From positions 124,001 to 188,000 of the forward strand of contig NZ_JACHBX010000001.1 in the NCBI RefSeq assembly GCF_014200505.1: DNA of 64,000 nucleotides. The letters are read 5' to 3'. Position numbers and translations under genes: made by a program. The notes below the pieces were generated by a model. It was not told the origin of the DNA, searched no databases, and saw only the letters and a program-made list of their open reading frames with translations. Shown here piece by piece: positions 1 to 8,211 of the stretch. Within the stretch, counting starts at the first letter, position 1. Every line of letters starts with the position of its first letter. This DNA is from Massilia aurea (GTDB taxonomy: Bacteria; Pseudomonadota; Gammaproteobacteria; Burkholderiales; Burkholderiaceae_D).

Positions 1-451
1 CGGCATGCGGCGGCAACTCGATCCGTGTCTGTGTCCCGGTGGCGCCCGTGAGCACCAGGTGGGTCAGGCTGCTGGCGCCGCCCAGCTGGACGCTGCCCTG
101 CAGCGGGGTGTCGCCCAGCTGCACGCGGCTCGTCTCGACCGAGACCTGGTTGCCGACTTGGCCGCCCATCGCCAGCACCTGCAGGCTTTGCAGCATGGTG
201 GCGCTGGCGGCGGTGGTCTGGGTCATGTTTTCCAGCGCTTCGGTCTGCGACAGCTGCGAGAGCTGGTTCACGAACGTGGCCGGATCGGATGGCGCCAGAG
301 GATCCTGGTTACGGATCTGCGCGACCAGCAGCTTGGTAAACATGTCCTTGTTGGCGCTGACCGGGCTCGCGGCCGGGGCGACGGCATTGCTGTTCGCGTT
401 GCCGTTCGTGTTGCCATTCAGGCCGAAGGCATTCGACGTGGTGGTGACCAT
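1..451 (-). CDS. flgD: Flagellar hook-capping protein FlgD (3' end outside window)
   Basis: FlgD is the scaffold that caps the growing hook while FlgE polymerises. The visible N-terminal 150 residues have the Asn/Ala-rich leader followed by the family signature 'MFTKLLVAQIRNQDPLAP' and a 'FVNQLSQLSQTEALENM' stretch, both typical of FlgD. The start ATG lies only 2 nt after the flgC stop, so it is translationally linked to flgB-flgC. The gene continues beyond base 1. Laf-type equivalent: lfgD. Confidence 0.93.
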   Translation of the reverse strand, partial: MVTTTSNAFGLNGNTNGNANSNAVAPAASPVSANKDMFTKLLVAQIRNQDPLAPSDPATFVNQLSQLSQTEALENMTQTTAASATMLQSLQVLAMGGQVGNQVSVETSRVQLGDTPLQGSVQLGGASSLTHLVLTGATGTQTRIELPPHA

Positions 452-453
452 GA

Positions 454-858
454 TCAGCTCTCTCCCATGCGGATCAGCGACTGCTGCATCGACTTGATGC
501 GGCCCATCACCTCGACATTGGTCTCGAAGGCGCGCGAGGCAGCCATCATGTCGGCCATTTCGGCCACTTCGTTGACGTTCGCGTAGAACACCATGCCGTC
601 GGCATCGGCCAGCGGATTGTCCGGTTCATGCATGCGGCGCAGCGGCGCACTCGACTCGACCACGTCGAGCACCTGCACGCTGGCGGTGCCGCCGTCGCCC
701 AGCAGTGCGGCAAACACGGGCTTGCGGGCGCGGTAGGCATCGGCTTCGGTGCCGGCGACCGCATTCGCGTTGGCCAGGTTGCTGGCGATCGTGTTCATGC
801 GCACGGTCTGGGCCGCCATGGCCGAGCCTGCGATTTGTGAAATATCCTTGAATCCCAT
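454..858 (-). CDS. flgC: Flagellar proximal rod protein FlgC
   Basis: FlgC forms part of the proximal rod in the periplasm. The 134-residue protein has the N-terminal 'ASNLANANAVAGTEADAYRARKPVF' region typical of rod/hook axial proteins, here slightly long around the canonical ANxxT motif. It ends with the conserved 'VNEVAEMADMMAASRAFETNVEVM' C-terminal amphipathic helix. Length matches the family. It sits between flgB (19 nt upstream) and flgD (2 nt downstream). Confidence 0.95.
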   Translation of the reverse strand: MGFKDISQIAGSAMAAQTVRMNTIASNLANANAVAGTEADAYRARKPVFAALLGDGGTASVQVLDVVESSAPLRRMHEPDNPLADADGMVFYANVNEVAEMADMMAASRAFETNVEVMGRIKSMQQSLIRMGES

Positions 859-877
859 GGGATGCTCCTGATTGGTC

Positions 878-1237
878 TTATTGACCCGTGATGACTTTGT
901 TCAGACCGCGCAGCTTCATGTTGATGAAGGTAAGGCTGGTCTGGAAGTCGGACGCGTTCTGTGAAAACGCCGCCTGCTCGACACCGATTTCGACGGTGTT
1001 GCCGTCAGCGCTGGCCTGGTACGGGACGCGGTACAGCGGGCCATCGGCCGACAGGGTCGGCATGCCATCGTCGGCATCGAGCTGGTCCTGCAATGCACTG
1101 GCGAAATCGATGTCGCGGGCGGTGTAGCCCGGCGTGCTTTCGTTGGCGATGTTGGCGGCCAGAACGCGGGTGCGTTCAGCGCGCAGCTGGAGCGCGTCGG
1201 CATGTACGCCCAACGCTTCCTTGAAATTAATCGACAT
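878..1237 (-). CDS. flgB: Flagellar proximal rod protein FlgB
   Basis: FlgB is the most cell-proximal rod subunit. The 119-residue product has the 'RTRVLAANIANESTPGYTARDIDF' axial-protein motif and a C-terminal helix. The start at MSINFKEALG is chosen because GGAGAA lies 6 nt upstream and it gives family length; an in-frame upstream extension into the flgA promoter region has no ribosome site. It is first gene of a flgBCD operon diverging from flgA, with 71 nt between the two starts. Confidence 0.94.
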   Translation of the reverse strand: MSINFKEALGVHADALQLRAERTRVLAANIANESTPGYTARDIDFASALQDQLDADDGMPTLSADGPLYRVPYQASADGNTVEIGVEQAAFSQNASDFQTSLTFINMKLRGLNKVITGQ

Positions 1238-1308
1238 GGCGATTCTCCGGTGAAGTGCAGTGGGATTGGTTAGAATGGTTGTTTCCGCCCGACCAATATT
1301 GTCCACCC

Positions 1309-2013
1309 ATGGATTTCCGTAAGGCAATACTGATCATTGTAACCTGTGTGTTGTGCACCACAGCATGGTCAGCGCAAACTCTTTCCGCACAGATACAACA
1401 AATTGCACGCGACGAGCTGGAAAAAGTAGCGGCTGCCAGCGGTTTGAGCGAATCCGAGTTCGACCTGACCGTCGTCAGCAGCCGGCCGGCGCCAGCCTGC
1501 AGCGTGGCGCCCGCCATCGAGGCCGCCGACACGCGCCAGCCGGCGCGCATGCGTTTTGTCGCCCGTTGTCCGGACGGCAACGGCTGGCGCCAGGAATTCA
1601 TCGTGCGCGCGCGGGTGTCGGCCATGGTGGCGGTAGCCAGTGCGCCGTTGTCTGCCAATACGGTGCTGGGCGCGTCCGATGTCGCCCTCGAGCGGCGCGA
1701 CATCACCAATATCGCCGACCCGGTCGGCGTGCTGGCCAATGTCGTTGGCCAGACGAGCCGGCGCAGCCTGCGTGCGGGTGACGTGCTGCGCGCAAGCAGC
1801 CTGGCCGCGCCGGTCGTGGTCAAGCGCGGTGACGGCGTGGTGATGGTGGCGCGCCAGGATGGCATCGAAGTGAGCATGGCCGGCGAGGCGCTCGACGCCG
1901 GCGCGCGCGGCGCCGTGGTGCGGGTCAAGAACAGCGCCAGCGGCCAGGTCGTGCGCATGCGCGTGGTCGGCGCCGGCGCGGTCCAGCCGCTCGACTTGCC
2001 GCTGGGCGAATGA
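1309..2013 (+). CDS. flgA: Flagellar P-ring assembly chaperone FlgA
   Basis: FlgA is a periplasmic chaperone needed to polymerise the P ring (FlgI). The 234-residue product begins with a clear signal peptide (hydrophobic core ILIIVTCVLCTTAWS, cleavage near ALA/SAQ) and carries the SAF/ChapFlgA domain in its C-terminal half ('VAVASAPLSANTVLGASDVALERRDITN', then 'RSLRAGDVLRASSLAAP'). I start it at MDFRKAI, which gives a normal signal peptide; an earlier in-frame ATG at 1255 would put 18 residues in front. It is the only plus-strand gene among the neighbouring minus-strand flagellar genes. Confidence 0.92.
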   Translation: MDFRKAILIIVTCVLCTTAWSAQTLSAQIQQIARDELEKVAAASGLSESEFDLTVVSSRPAPACSVAPAIEAADTRQPARMRFVARCPDGNGWRQEFIVRARVSAMVAVASAPLSANTVLGASDVALERRDITNIADPVGVLANVVGQTSRRSLRAGDVLRASSLAAPVVVKRGDGVVMVARQDGIEVSMAGEALDAGARGAVVRVKNSASGQVVRMRVVGAGAVQPLDLPLGE

Positions 2014-2029
2014 CGCATCAAGCCGGGCA

Positions 2030-2785
2030 TCAGTCCGTTATTCCCTGCAGCTTGCCGGCGATGCGGGCCAGCTTCGACGCATAGTCGGGGTCGGTGGCAT
2101 AACCGCCGCGCGTCAGTCCCTGCGCGAACGCCTGCGCGTCGTTGCCCGTATTGAGCGCGCTGCGGTAGCGCGGGTTGTCCAGTAACACGCGGGCGTAGTC
2201 CTGGAACGCGCTGGCCGCATCCGGATAGGCGCGAAAGCGCTCGCGGGTCGTCAGCGCTGCGCCGTTCACGTATTCGGTGGTGGTCGAGTCGCCCGTCGCG
2301 CCGTTCCAGCGCGGCCCGGCCTTGATGCCGAACAGATTGTGGCTGCTCGCGCCGCCTTCGACGCGCAGTGGCCGCTGGCCCCAGCCCGATTCAAGGGCAG
2401 CATGGGCCTGCACCAGTTCCGGCGCCACGCCGAGCTGCGCCGCCGCCTGGCGTGCCCAAGGTGCGATGCTGTCCAAAAATGCCTGCTGCTGGGGTGGCCT
2501 GGCGACGGCGTTCGGCGCAGTGACGCCATCAGCATTGTCAGCGCCATCCATGATCAGGCCGGTGGCGCGTGCGCGCAGCAGCGCGCCTTCGGCGCTCAGC
2601 GCGCTGGCAGCGCCGCCATCCGGGTCACCATGCTGGATGTAAGCAACCACTTCACTGGCGACATCGTTCAACAGGCTGCCAAAACCCGTGCCGCCGCCGG
2701 CTGCGGCGGTCGGGCGCGTTGCGTTCGTTGCGCTCGTGGCCGCGGTTGGCGCGGTGGCCCGGGTCGTCATGTCAACGTGGCGCAT
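2030..2785 (-). CDS. Flagellar-type glucosaminidase (GH73), FlgJ C-terminal domain without rod-capping domain
   Basis: The last ~160 of 251 residues form a GH73 domain of FlgJ type, with the catalytic-Glu motif 'QAHAALESGWGQ', then 'NLFGIKAG', 'TTEYVNG', 'RERFRAYPDAASAFQDYARVLL' and 'YATDPDYASKLARI'. It should cut peptidoglycan to let the rod through. The first ~90 residues are Ala/Thr-rich with a short remnant-like helix ('FGSLLNDVASEVVAYI') and do not resemble the FlgJ rod-binding domain. The start at 2785 has GAGGAG 7 nt upstream and overlaps the flgN stop by 14 nt; ATG at 2770 is an alternative with no ribosome site. Confidence 0.85.
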   Translation of the reverse strand: MRHVDMTTRATAPTAATSATNATRPTAAAGGGTGFGSLLNDVASEVVAYIQHGDPDGGAASALSAEGALLRARATGLIMDGADNADGVTAPNAVARPPQQQAFLDSIAPWARQAAAQLGVAPELVQAHAALESGWGQRPLRVEGGASSHNLFGIKAGPRWNGATGDSTTTEYVNGAALTTRERFRAYPDAASAFQDYARVLLDNPRYRSALNTGNDAQAFAQGLTRGGYATDPDYASKLARIAGKLQGITD

Positions 2786-3200
2786 ACAACTGCTCCTCGC
2801 CGTGCAGCACACGCTGCATGATGCCGTGCTGTTCGGCCAGCAACTGGCCATTGCGCAGCGTCGCGTCCTTGCAGGCGCGTACCGTCTGCTCGAGTGCCTG
2901 CCAGGCCGCTTCGAAGGCGGCGCGCGGGGCCGGCGCCAGTGTCGCGCTGTACTGGGCCATCGTTCCCTGCGGCCCCAGCAGTGCGCGTACGAGATTGACG
3001 CGCTGCTGGCGGCGCGCTTCCATGGCCTCGAGCAGCGGGGTGAGTTCATCGGCCAGCGTGCTCAGCTCGGCACTGCGATGGCGCACGGCGGCGTCGAACT
3101 GGCGTTCGAGCAGCATCAGGATGTTGGCCGCTTCCTTGACGTCCTGCGTGACGCCGTCGGCAAGCAGCGTGTTGGCCTGGGCGCGGGTGAGGGTGGCCAT
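2772..3200 (-). CDS. flgN: Flagellar export chaperone FlgN
   Basis: FlgN is the cytosolic chaperone for the hook-associated proteins FlgK and FlgL. The 142-residue, Ala/Leu/Glu-rich helical product has the FlgN-like pattern 'LLERQFDAAVRHRSAELSTLADELTPLLEAMEARRQQR'. The call rests mainly on helical content, size and position: it begins 2 nt after the flgM stop and overlaps the downstream glucosaminidase gene, the usual flgM-flgN arrangement. Confidence 0.85.
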   Translation of the reverse strand: MATLTRAQANTLLADGVTQDVKEAANILMLLERQFDAAVRHRSAELSTLADELTPLLEAMEARRQQRVNLVRALLGPQGTMAQYSATLAPAPRAAFEAAWQALEQTVRACKDATLRNGQLLAEQHGIMQRVLHGEEQLYAPR

Positions 3201-3202
3201 GC

Positions 3203-3472
3203 TTAGCGTCCCGAATGGAATTTTTGAATCAGGCCGGCCAGGCGCCCGGCATCGAACGGCAGCTCGCCGCGTGCGAGCGCTTCGCGCAGCTCGGCCACGC
3301 GCACGGCGTCGAAGTCCGGCATCGCGCTGAGCGCATCGGCGGCCGGCTGCAGCACCGCCGACTGCAGGGCGGCTGGCGCCGCCGATGCTTCGGTCTGGAC
3401 CGGTACCGACACCGCACCGGCGCCAGGCGTCACGGTGGTGATGGCGGACGACGATGTGCCGGAGATTTTCAT
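3203..3472 (-). CDS. flgM: Anti-sigma-28 factor FlgM
   Basis: FlgM holds the flagellar sigma factor FliA inactive until the hook is finished and FlgM is exported. The 89-residue product starts with the usual MKISG and has the C-terminal sigma-binding helices 'FDAVRVAELREALARGELPFDAGRLAGLIQKF'. Chosen start has GAGG upstream; an in-frame ATG at 3505 exists but overlaps motB. Its cognate FliA is encoded 2 kb upstream in the same gene line. Confidence 0.9.
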   Translation of the reverse strand: MKISGTSSSAITTVTPGAGAVSVPVQTEASAAPAALQSAVLQPAADALSAMPDFDAVRVAELREALARGELPFDAGRLAGLIQKFHSGR

Positions 3473-3501
3473 GCGGTTACCTCGTGATTTGGTATTGATG
3501 G

Positions 3502-4479
3502 TCATGGCGATGTCGGCAGCTGGCCGCGCAGAGTTTCCAGTGCCGCCGCGTCGGGCAGGCTGACGGTCGCGCCTGCACTGGCGGTCCCGACCAGTGCCTT
3601 GCCAACTGGTGCGCCGGCGGCCGGTGCGCCGAACATGCCGGCCACCGCGCGCGACTGCGCACTGGTCAGGATCAAGAGTTCGATGCGGCGGTTCTTGCCG
3701 TCGAGCGGCTGCTCGGGATGCAGCGGGCCGCGGTCGGCCATGCCCACCACCTGCAGCACGGTGTCGGTGCGCATGCCGCCGGTGAGCAGCTGGGCCCGCG
3801 CCGACAGCGCGCGGTCGGTCGACAGCGCCCAGTTCGAATAGGCGCCGCGGTCGATGCCGGCATAGCGGCTGGCATCGGTATGGCCGACGATCAGCATCTG
3901 GTTGCGCATCTGCGCGAACAGCGGCCCCATTTTTTGCAAGAGACGCGCGAAGCGGCCGGTCGGCAGCGCGCTGCCGCGCATGAACATGCCCTGCTTGTCG
4001 GTGTCGTGCAGCATCACGCGCAGGCCGTAGGGCGTGACCACGGTGGCCAGGTTGGGCGCCAGGCCCGCTTCGACCGACAGTTCGGTGAGCGCTTTGGACA
4101 GCGCAGACAGGTCGGCCTGCGTTTCGTAGCCGACCTTCGGTGCGTTCGCATCGCCCCCGCTGCCCGGATTGCCGGGGCCGCCATTGCCCGTGTGCGGCAC
4201 CGGGAAGCGTTCGATCAGGCTGCCGCTCGGTTCGCTGGCGATGGCGGGTTTCTGGCCCTGGCCTTCGAGCATGCCGCTTTCGGTTGCTTCGCTGATGATG
4301 GCTTTCAGATTCTGCTGTTCGCGCGAGGCGATCAGCCACAGCACCAGGAACAGCGCCATCAGCGCCAGGCAGAAGTCGGCGAACGCGACTTTCCAGGCGC
4401 CGCCATGCTCGTCATGCTGGTGCTTGCCGCCACCGCGCTTGACGATGGTTGATTCGTGCTTGTCGTTCGTTTTCGACAC
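3502..4479 (-). CDS. motB: Flagellar motor stator protein MotB (LafU-type)
   Basis: MotB is the stator subunit that anchors MotA to peptidoglycan. The 325-residue protein has a charged N-terminus, one TM segment with the essential proton-binding Asp (AFADFCLALMALFLVLWL, Asp35), a periplasmic plug/linker (Gly/Pro/Asn-rich around 105-115) and an OmpA-like domain ('MLIVGHTDASRYAG', 'NRRIELLIL'). Start codon is GTG with GGGG upstream. It follows motA directly (3 nt between them). The Asp and the lack of PomB-like features argue for proton drive. Confidence 0.93.
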   Translation of the reverse strand: MSKTNDKHESTIVKRGGGKHQHDEHGGAWKVAFADFCLALMALFLVLWLIASREQQNLKAIISEATESGMLEGQGQKPAIASEPSGSLIERFPVPHTGNGGPGNPGSGGDANAPKVGYETQADLSALSKALTELSVEAGLAPNLATVVTPYGLRVMLHDTDKQGMFMRGSALPTGRFARLLQKMGPLFAQMRNQMLIVGHTDASRYAGIDRGAYSNWALSTDRALSARAQLLTGGMRTDTVLQVVGMADRGPLHPEQPLDGKNRRIELLILTSAQSRAVAGMFGAPAAGAPVGKALVGTASAGATVSLPDAAALETLRGQLPTSP

Positions 4480-4482
4480 GTG

Positions 4483-5394
4483 TTACCCCGTCATGCGGTC
4501 GGCGGCGCGACGGCGCTTGTTCTGCGATTCGTCTTCGCCGCCCATCGCGTTGATCCACTGTTCGAGCTGGGCGAAGCTGGGCTTGGTATTCAGCTGGATC
4601 AGGCGGCGCCCGGCGTCGATCGCCAGCAGGGCGGGCTTGCCGGCCACGTGGGTGCACAGCACGACCTTGACGGTTTCCATCGTCGAGGCGTCCGAGTTGA
4701 CCGTCTGCTTCATCAGGTTGGCCAGCGGCTCGAGCACGCCGTAGCAGGCGAAGATGCCGATGAAGGTGCCGACCATGGCTGCGCCGATCTTTTCGGCGAT
4801 CTCGCCCGAATCGGCGCCGCCCGAGACCGAGTACATGGCCATCACGATGCCCAGCACTGCCGCCAGGATGCCGAAGCCCGGCATCGCCTCGGCGATCTTC
4901 TGCAGCGATTTGGCCGGTTGCGTCAGCTCTTCGTGGATGGCTTCGAGTTCCTGCTCGAGCACGCCTTCGAGCTCGTGCGCGTTGATCTTGCCCATCGCCA
5001 TCAGGCGGAAGTTATCGACGATGAAGGCCAGCAGCTTGGTTTCTTCCAGAATCGCCGGATAGCGCTGGAACAGCGGGCTTTCGGCAGGCGCCTCGACGTG
5101 CGCATCGAGCGCCTTCAGGCCGCCGGCAGCGGTCTGCAGCAGTTCGTACATCAGGAGCAGCAGCTGGCGCTGGAATTCCGAGTCGTGCTTCTTGCGCGCC
5201 GCCACCTTCTTGAGCTGGTGGCCCAGTTCGGCCAGGACGTGCTTCGGGTTGCCGAGCACCAGCGCGCCCAGCGCGGCGCCGCCGATGATCAACAGCTCGA
5301 TCGGGTGGAAGATCGAGGTAAAGGTGCCGCCCATCAGGGTAAAGCCCCCGAAGACGGCGCCAAGCACGATGGCGATACCGAGTAATTGCTGCAT
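4483..5394 (-). CDS. motA: Flagellar motor stator protein MotA (LafT-type)
   Basis: MotA forms the proton channel with MotB and turns ion flow into torque on FliG. The 303-residue product has four TM segments (residues ~1-20, 33-50, ~168-190, ~200-222), the cytoplasmic loop with 'LFQRYPAILEETKLLAFIVDNFRLMAMG', and the conserved 'PGFGILAAVLGIVMAMYSV' channel helix with the Pro/Gly pattern of MotA. It follows fliA and precedes motB, the fliA-motA-motB (lafS-T-U) order of lateral systems. Confidence 0.95.
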   Translation of the reverse strand: MQQLLGIAIVLGAVFGGFTLMGGTFTSIFHPIELLIIGGAALGALVLGNPKHVLAELGHQLKKVAARKKHDSEFQRQLLLLMYELLQTAAGGLKALDAHVEAPAESPLFQRYPAILEETKLLAFIVDNFRLMAMGKINAHELEGVLEQELEAIHEELTQPAKSLQKIAEAMPGFGILAAVLGIVMAMYSVSGGADSGEIAEKIGAAMVGTFIGIFACYGVLEPLANLMKQTVNSDASTMETVKVVLCTHVAGKPALLAIDAGRRLIQLNTKPSFAQLEQWINAMGGEDESQNKRRRAADRMTG

Positions 5395-5429
5395 GACGTG
5401 TGCCTTTCTGGCGGTTCTGTAGTGTCGGT

Positions 5430-6167
5430 TCAGTCGCGCCGGAGCGCGGTCTTCATTTTTGCCAGCGCGCTCTTGTTGAGCTGGCAGACGCGCGCATCGG
5501 ACAGGTCGAGCACGGCGGCGATTTCCTTGTAGCTCAGTTCGAACTCGTAGATCATCTGGATCACGCGCTGCTCTTTTTCGTTCAGCTTGGCCAGCGCCTG
5601 TTCCAGGCTGCGCCGCACCATGTAGGCGTCTTCAGGCCCCGGCGTGTGCTGCTCGGCGCCGACCGCTTCCTGCAGGATCTCGTCGAAGCTGAGCATCTCT
5701 TCGGCGCTCTCGGCCAGCAGGTACTGCTGGTACTCGTCCAGGCTCAGGCCCAGCGCAGCCGCCGCTTCCTGTTCATTCGGCTCGCGCCCCAGGCTGCGGG
5801 TAAGCGCGCGCAGGGCGTCGCGCTGGCGGTGGCTGTCCTGGCGCACCGTGCGCGGGCGCCAGTCCTGCCGGCGCAATTCGTCCAGGATCGCGCCGCGCAC
5901 GCGCAGCGCGGCGTAGCTCGAAAACCCGGTATCGGGCGCCCCGTAGCGGCGCAGCGCCTCGAGCAAGCCCATCAGGCCGATCTGTTCCATGTCCTCGCGG
6001 CCCATCGCGCCCGAGACCTGGCTGCCCAGCTGGCGCGCGATGCGCTTGACCAGCGGCGCATACGCCAGCAGGTGACGCGACTCGTCCTGCGGCGACAAGC
6101 CCGCGCTGGCCACCACCTCGCCATATTCGCTGGCGGCGGCATCGACGTAATCGGTCATGTAGGCCAC
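5430..6167 (-). CDS. fliA: Flagellar sigma-28 factor FliA (LafS-type)
   Basis: FliA directs RNA polymerase to late flagellar genes. The 245-residue product contains sigma region 2 ('LLAYAPLVKRIARQL', 'MEQIGLMGLLEALRRY', 'FSSYAALRVRGAILDELRRQDWRPRTVR'), region 3 and region 4 with the helix-turn-helix 'LSYKEIAAVLDLSDARVCQL'. I favour the GTG at 6167 because GGAGA is 5 nt upstream; ATG at 6158 is the alternative. It is embedded between fliL and motA rather than near flhF-flhG-cheY as in polar clusters. Confidence 0.94.
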   Translation of the reverse strand: MAYMTDYVDAAASEYGEVVASAGLSPQDESRHLLAYAPLVKRIARQLGSQVSGAMGREDMEQIGLMGLLEALRRYGAPDTGFSSYAALRVRGAILDELRRQDWRPRTVRQDSHRQRDALRALTRSLGREPNEQEAAAALGLSLDEYQQYLLAESAEEMLSFDEILQEAVGAEQHTPGPEDAYMVRRSLEQALAKLNEKEQRVIQMIYEFELSYKEIAAVLDLSDARVCQLNKSALAKMKTALRRD

Positions 6168-6192
6168 GGCGTCTCCGGGATCGGGCTGCGTA

Positions 6193-6642
6193 TCACTCGA
6201 TGATCAGCTTGCCGACCATGACTTCGGAAAACGGCTTGAGGTGGTTTTCCTTCGCATAGTTGGCGTTGAAGACCTTGTTCAGCTCGGCCGCGTACTGGTC
6301 CACCGTCATGGCGGACGCTTCGGCCATCGTGCGCGCCGACAGGGCAGACACCGCGATGCTGCGCAGCAGCGGCAACTGTTCCTTGGTCGTCTTTTCTTCC
6401 GCCGCCGTGGTGGCCAGCACCAGGTCGACCGACAGGTAATGGGTGGCCTGCTCGGCCGGCGCGCGGCGCAGCATGACGATGACCTTGTCCAGCGTGACGT
6501 ACTTGGTCGGCTTGGCCTCGGGCGCCGGCTTGGCGGCCACGCCGTGGCTTGCGGACGTGTTCATGTACCACATCGCGCCGCCAGCGGCGCCCGCCACGAC
6601 GACGACGGCGGCGACAATTGCAATGATCAGTTTGGATTTCAT
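6193..6642 (-). CDS. fliL: Flagellar basal-body protein FliL (LafF-type)
   Basis: FliL is a single-TM protein that surrounds and supports the stators. The 149-residue product has an N-terminal TM (KLIIAIVAAVVVVAGAAGGAMW) and a periplasmic domain ending with the typical 'LKPFSEVMVGKLIIE'-like strand. It is somewhat divergent from polar FliL ('f..ev.f..fvvQ' is absent). It lies between fliK and fliA. Confidence 0.82.
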   Translation of the reverse strand: MKSKLIIAIVAAVVVVAGAAGGAMWYMNTSASHGVAAKPAPEAKPTKYVTLDKVIVMLRRAPAEQATHYLSVDLVLATTAAEEKTTKEQLPLLRSIAVSALSARTMAEASAMTVDQYAAELNKVFNANYAKENHLKPFSEVMVGKLIIE

Positions 6643-6652
6643 GGGGGGCGTG

Positions 6653-7897
6653 TCAGTTCATCGAGAAAAGGGTGGCGCCGGCGGCGGCCTCGTCCTGCAG
6701 CGCGCGGCCAGGGGTGCGCGCCTGTTCCTGATCCTGGCGCGAACGACCCTGGGCATCGGCCTGGCCCTGGCCCGGCGTCTGGCCGCCGGTCTGGGCGCTG
6801 GCTTGCATGCGCGGCACGTCGCTGACGTTGACCGAGACGCTGCTGTACTGGCGCCCGGCGAGGTCGCTGCGCAGGCTGTCGCTGACGGCGTTCAGCTGGC
6901 GCAGGACGTCGCTGTTGGAGGCGGCGATATGGATCTCGAGGTTGCCCCCGCTGTGGCGAATTGCGATGTCGATGCGGCCGAGCATCGGCGGCTCGAGGCG
7001 GATCGTCGCCTGGTCGATGTTGCGGCCAAGCTGGAGCTGCAGGCGCTCGCCCAGCGCTTCGTGCAGGTTCTGGCGCCATGCGGTCGGCGGGCCGGCCAGC
7101 ACGATGCTGTCGGCGCCGCGCGCGTTCGCCGTCTGGCTGGCCGTGGCGTTCACGGCAGCGCCCGGCGTGATCGGGGTGGCGTCCACGGATTCTGGTGCAG
7201 TCTGCTCGAAGGTGCGTGCGGCGACCGGTGCTGCCGCCGCAGCCTGCTCGGGCCGGGCCATTGCCGGCGCGGCGGCGACAGGCGGCAGCTCGGCGGGTGC
7301 CGGCGTTGCCCGTACACCGGCTGCGCCTGGCGGCAATGCCGGTGCTGCGCCACTGACCTGGATGGCCGGTGAAGCGTCTGCGGAGCCGGCAGCCGGCACG
7401 GCGGATTCCCCGTTGCCGCGGTGCGCGTCACGCATGGCCAGCATCATGGCCGGCAGCGTCACTGGCATCATCATTGGCACCATCGTCGGCGCCATGGCGG
7501 CCAACATGGTTTCGGGCGCCACGGTCTGTTCAATGGCCTCGGCGTGGTCGGGCGCGGCGGCATCGAGCGCAGGTGCAGCGTCGTCATGCGGGACGGCGTC
7601 TGCGTCAGCGGTAACGATCTCCGGGGTCGCTACATCGGCTTCCCGCGCGCTGTCGAGCGCCACCCAGTGGCCGAACGGCAGCGCAGCAGGATGCGTGGCC
7701 GGCGCCTGACCCGGTGCCCCGGTTGGGGCAGCGCCCGCGCCAGCGGGCAGGGCGTCCGGCTTGACTGCGGCGTCTCCGCTCAGGGCCTGGGGTGCGCCGG
7801 TTCCGGCGGCCGACGGCGCGTCGTTGCCGGCCACGGTGGTCAGCTTGCCAAGCGCATTGCCGGCAGTATTCATGGCGGTGTTCATCGCAAGGTTCAT
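6653..7897 (-). CDS. fliK: Flagellar hook-length control protein FliK (LafE-type)
   Basis: FliK measures hook length and switches FlhB export specificity. The 414-residue product has a long Ala/Pro-rich, low-complexity N-terminal ruler (to ~270) and the FliK C-terminal switch domain ('LGERLQLQLGRNIDQATIRL', 'PPMLGRIDIAIRHSGGNLEI', 'LRQLNAVSDSLRSDLAGRQY'). Its start overlaps the fliT stop by ATGA. Confidence 0.92.
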   Translation of the reverse strand: MNLAMNTAMNTAGNALGKLTTVAGNDAPSAAGTGAPQALSGDAAVKPDALPAGAGAAPTGAPGQAPATHPAALPFGHWVALDSAREADVATPEIVTADADAVPHDDAAPALDAAAPDHAEAIEQTVAPETMLAAMAPTMVPMMMPVTLPAMMLAMRDAHRGNGESAVPAAGSADASPAIQVSGAAPALPPGAAGVRATPAPAELPPVAAAPAMARPEQAAAAAPVAARTFEQTAPESVDATPITPGAAVNATASQTANARGADSIVLAGPPTAWRQNLHEALGERLQLQLGRNIDQATIRLEPPMLGRIDIAIRHSGGNLEIHIAASNSDVLRQLNAVSDSLRSDLAGRQYSSVSVNVSDVPRMQASAQTGGQTPGQGQADAQGRSRQDQEQARTPGRALQDEAAAGATLFSMN

Positions 7898-8211
7898 CGG
7901 GCAGTCTCACATGGTTCGAGTTCGCCCACGAGGGCGTAGGCCATCCAGCCTTCTTTATTGCTTCCCATCTCTTCCAGACGCACCTGCAGCGTGTCGGCAG
8001 CGCCAGCGCATGCGCGCGCGGCGCCGTCGTGGGCCGCGCGCAGCCGTGCCAGAGCGGCGCGCTCGGGCGCACTCCAGGCGCCGCTCGCGACCAGCAGCGT
8101 CAATTGCGGCGCCAGCTCGCGCACGGCCAGTTCCAGCAGATCCCAGTTCGCCGCCGTGCTGGCGCCCTGCAGGCGCTTCGCAAGACGGTCGATGGCGCTT
8201 GTCCTATCCAT
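7894..8211 (-). CDS. fliT: FliT-like flagellar chaperone (LafD-type)
   Basis: A 105-residue, all-helical protein rich in Ala, Leu and Glu. Sequence identity to FliT is not obvious by eye; the call rests on size, helical character and its slot between fliS and fliK in a fliD-fliS-fliT-fliK series. FliT proteins chaperone the filament cap FliD. It overlaps fliS by 8 nt and fliK by 4 nt. Confidence 0.65.
   Translation of the reverse strand: MDRTSAIDRLAKRLQGASTAANWDLLELAVRELAPQLTLLVASGAWSAPERAALARLRAAHDGAARACAGAADTLQVRLEEMGSNKEGWMAYALVGELEPCETAR

Noticed and set aside
1238-1308. Sigma-54 or FliA promoter between flgB and flgA
   Set aside because: No GG-N10-GC or TAAA-N15-GCCGATAA match on either strand that I could accept; only a generic AT patch.
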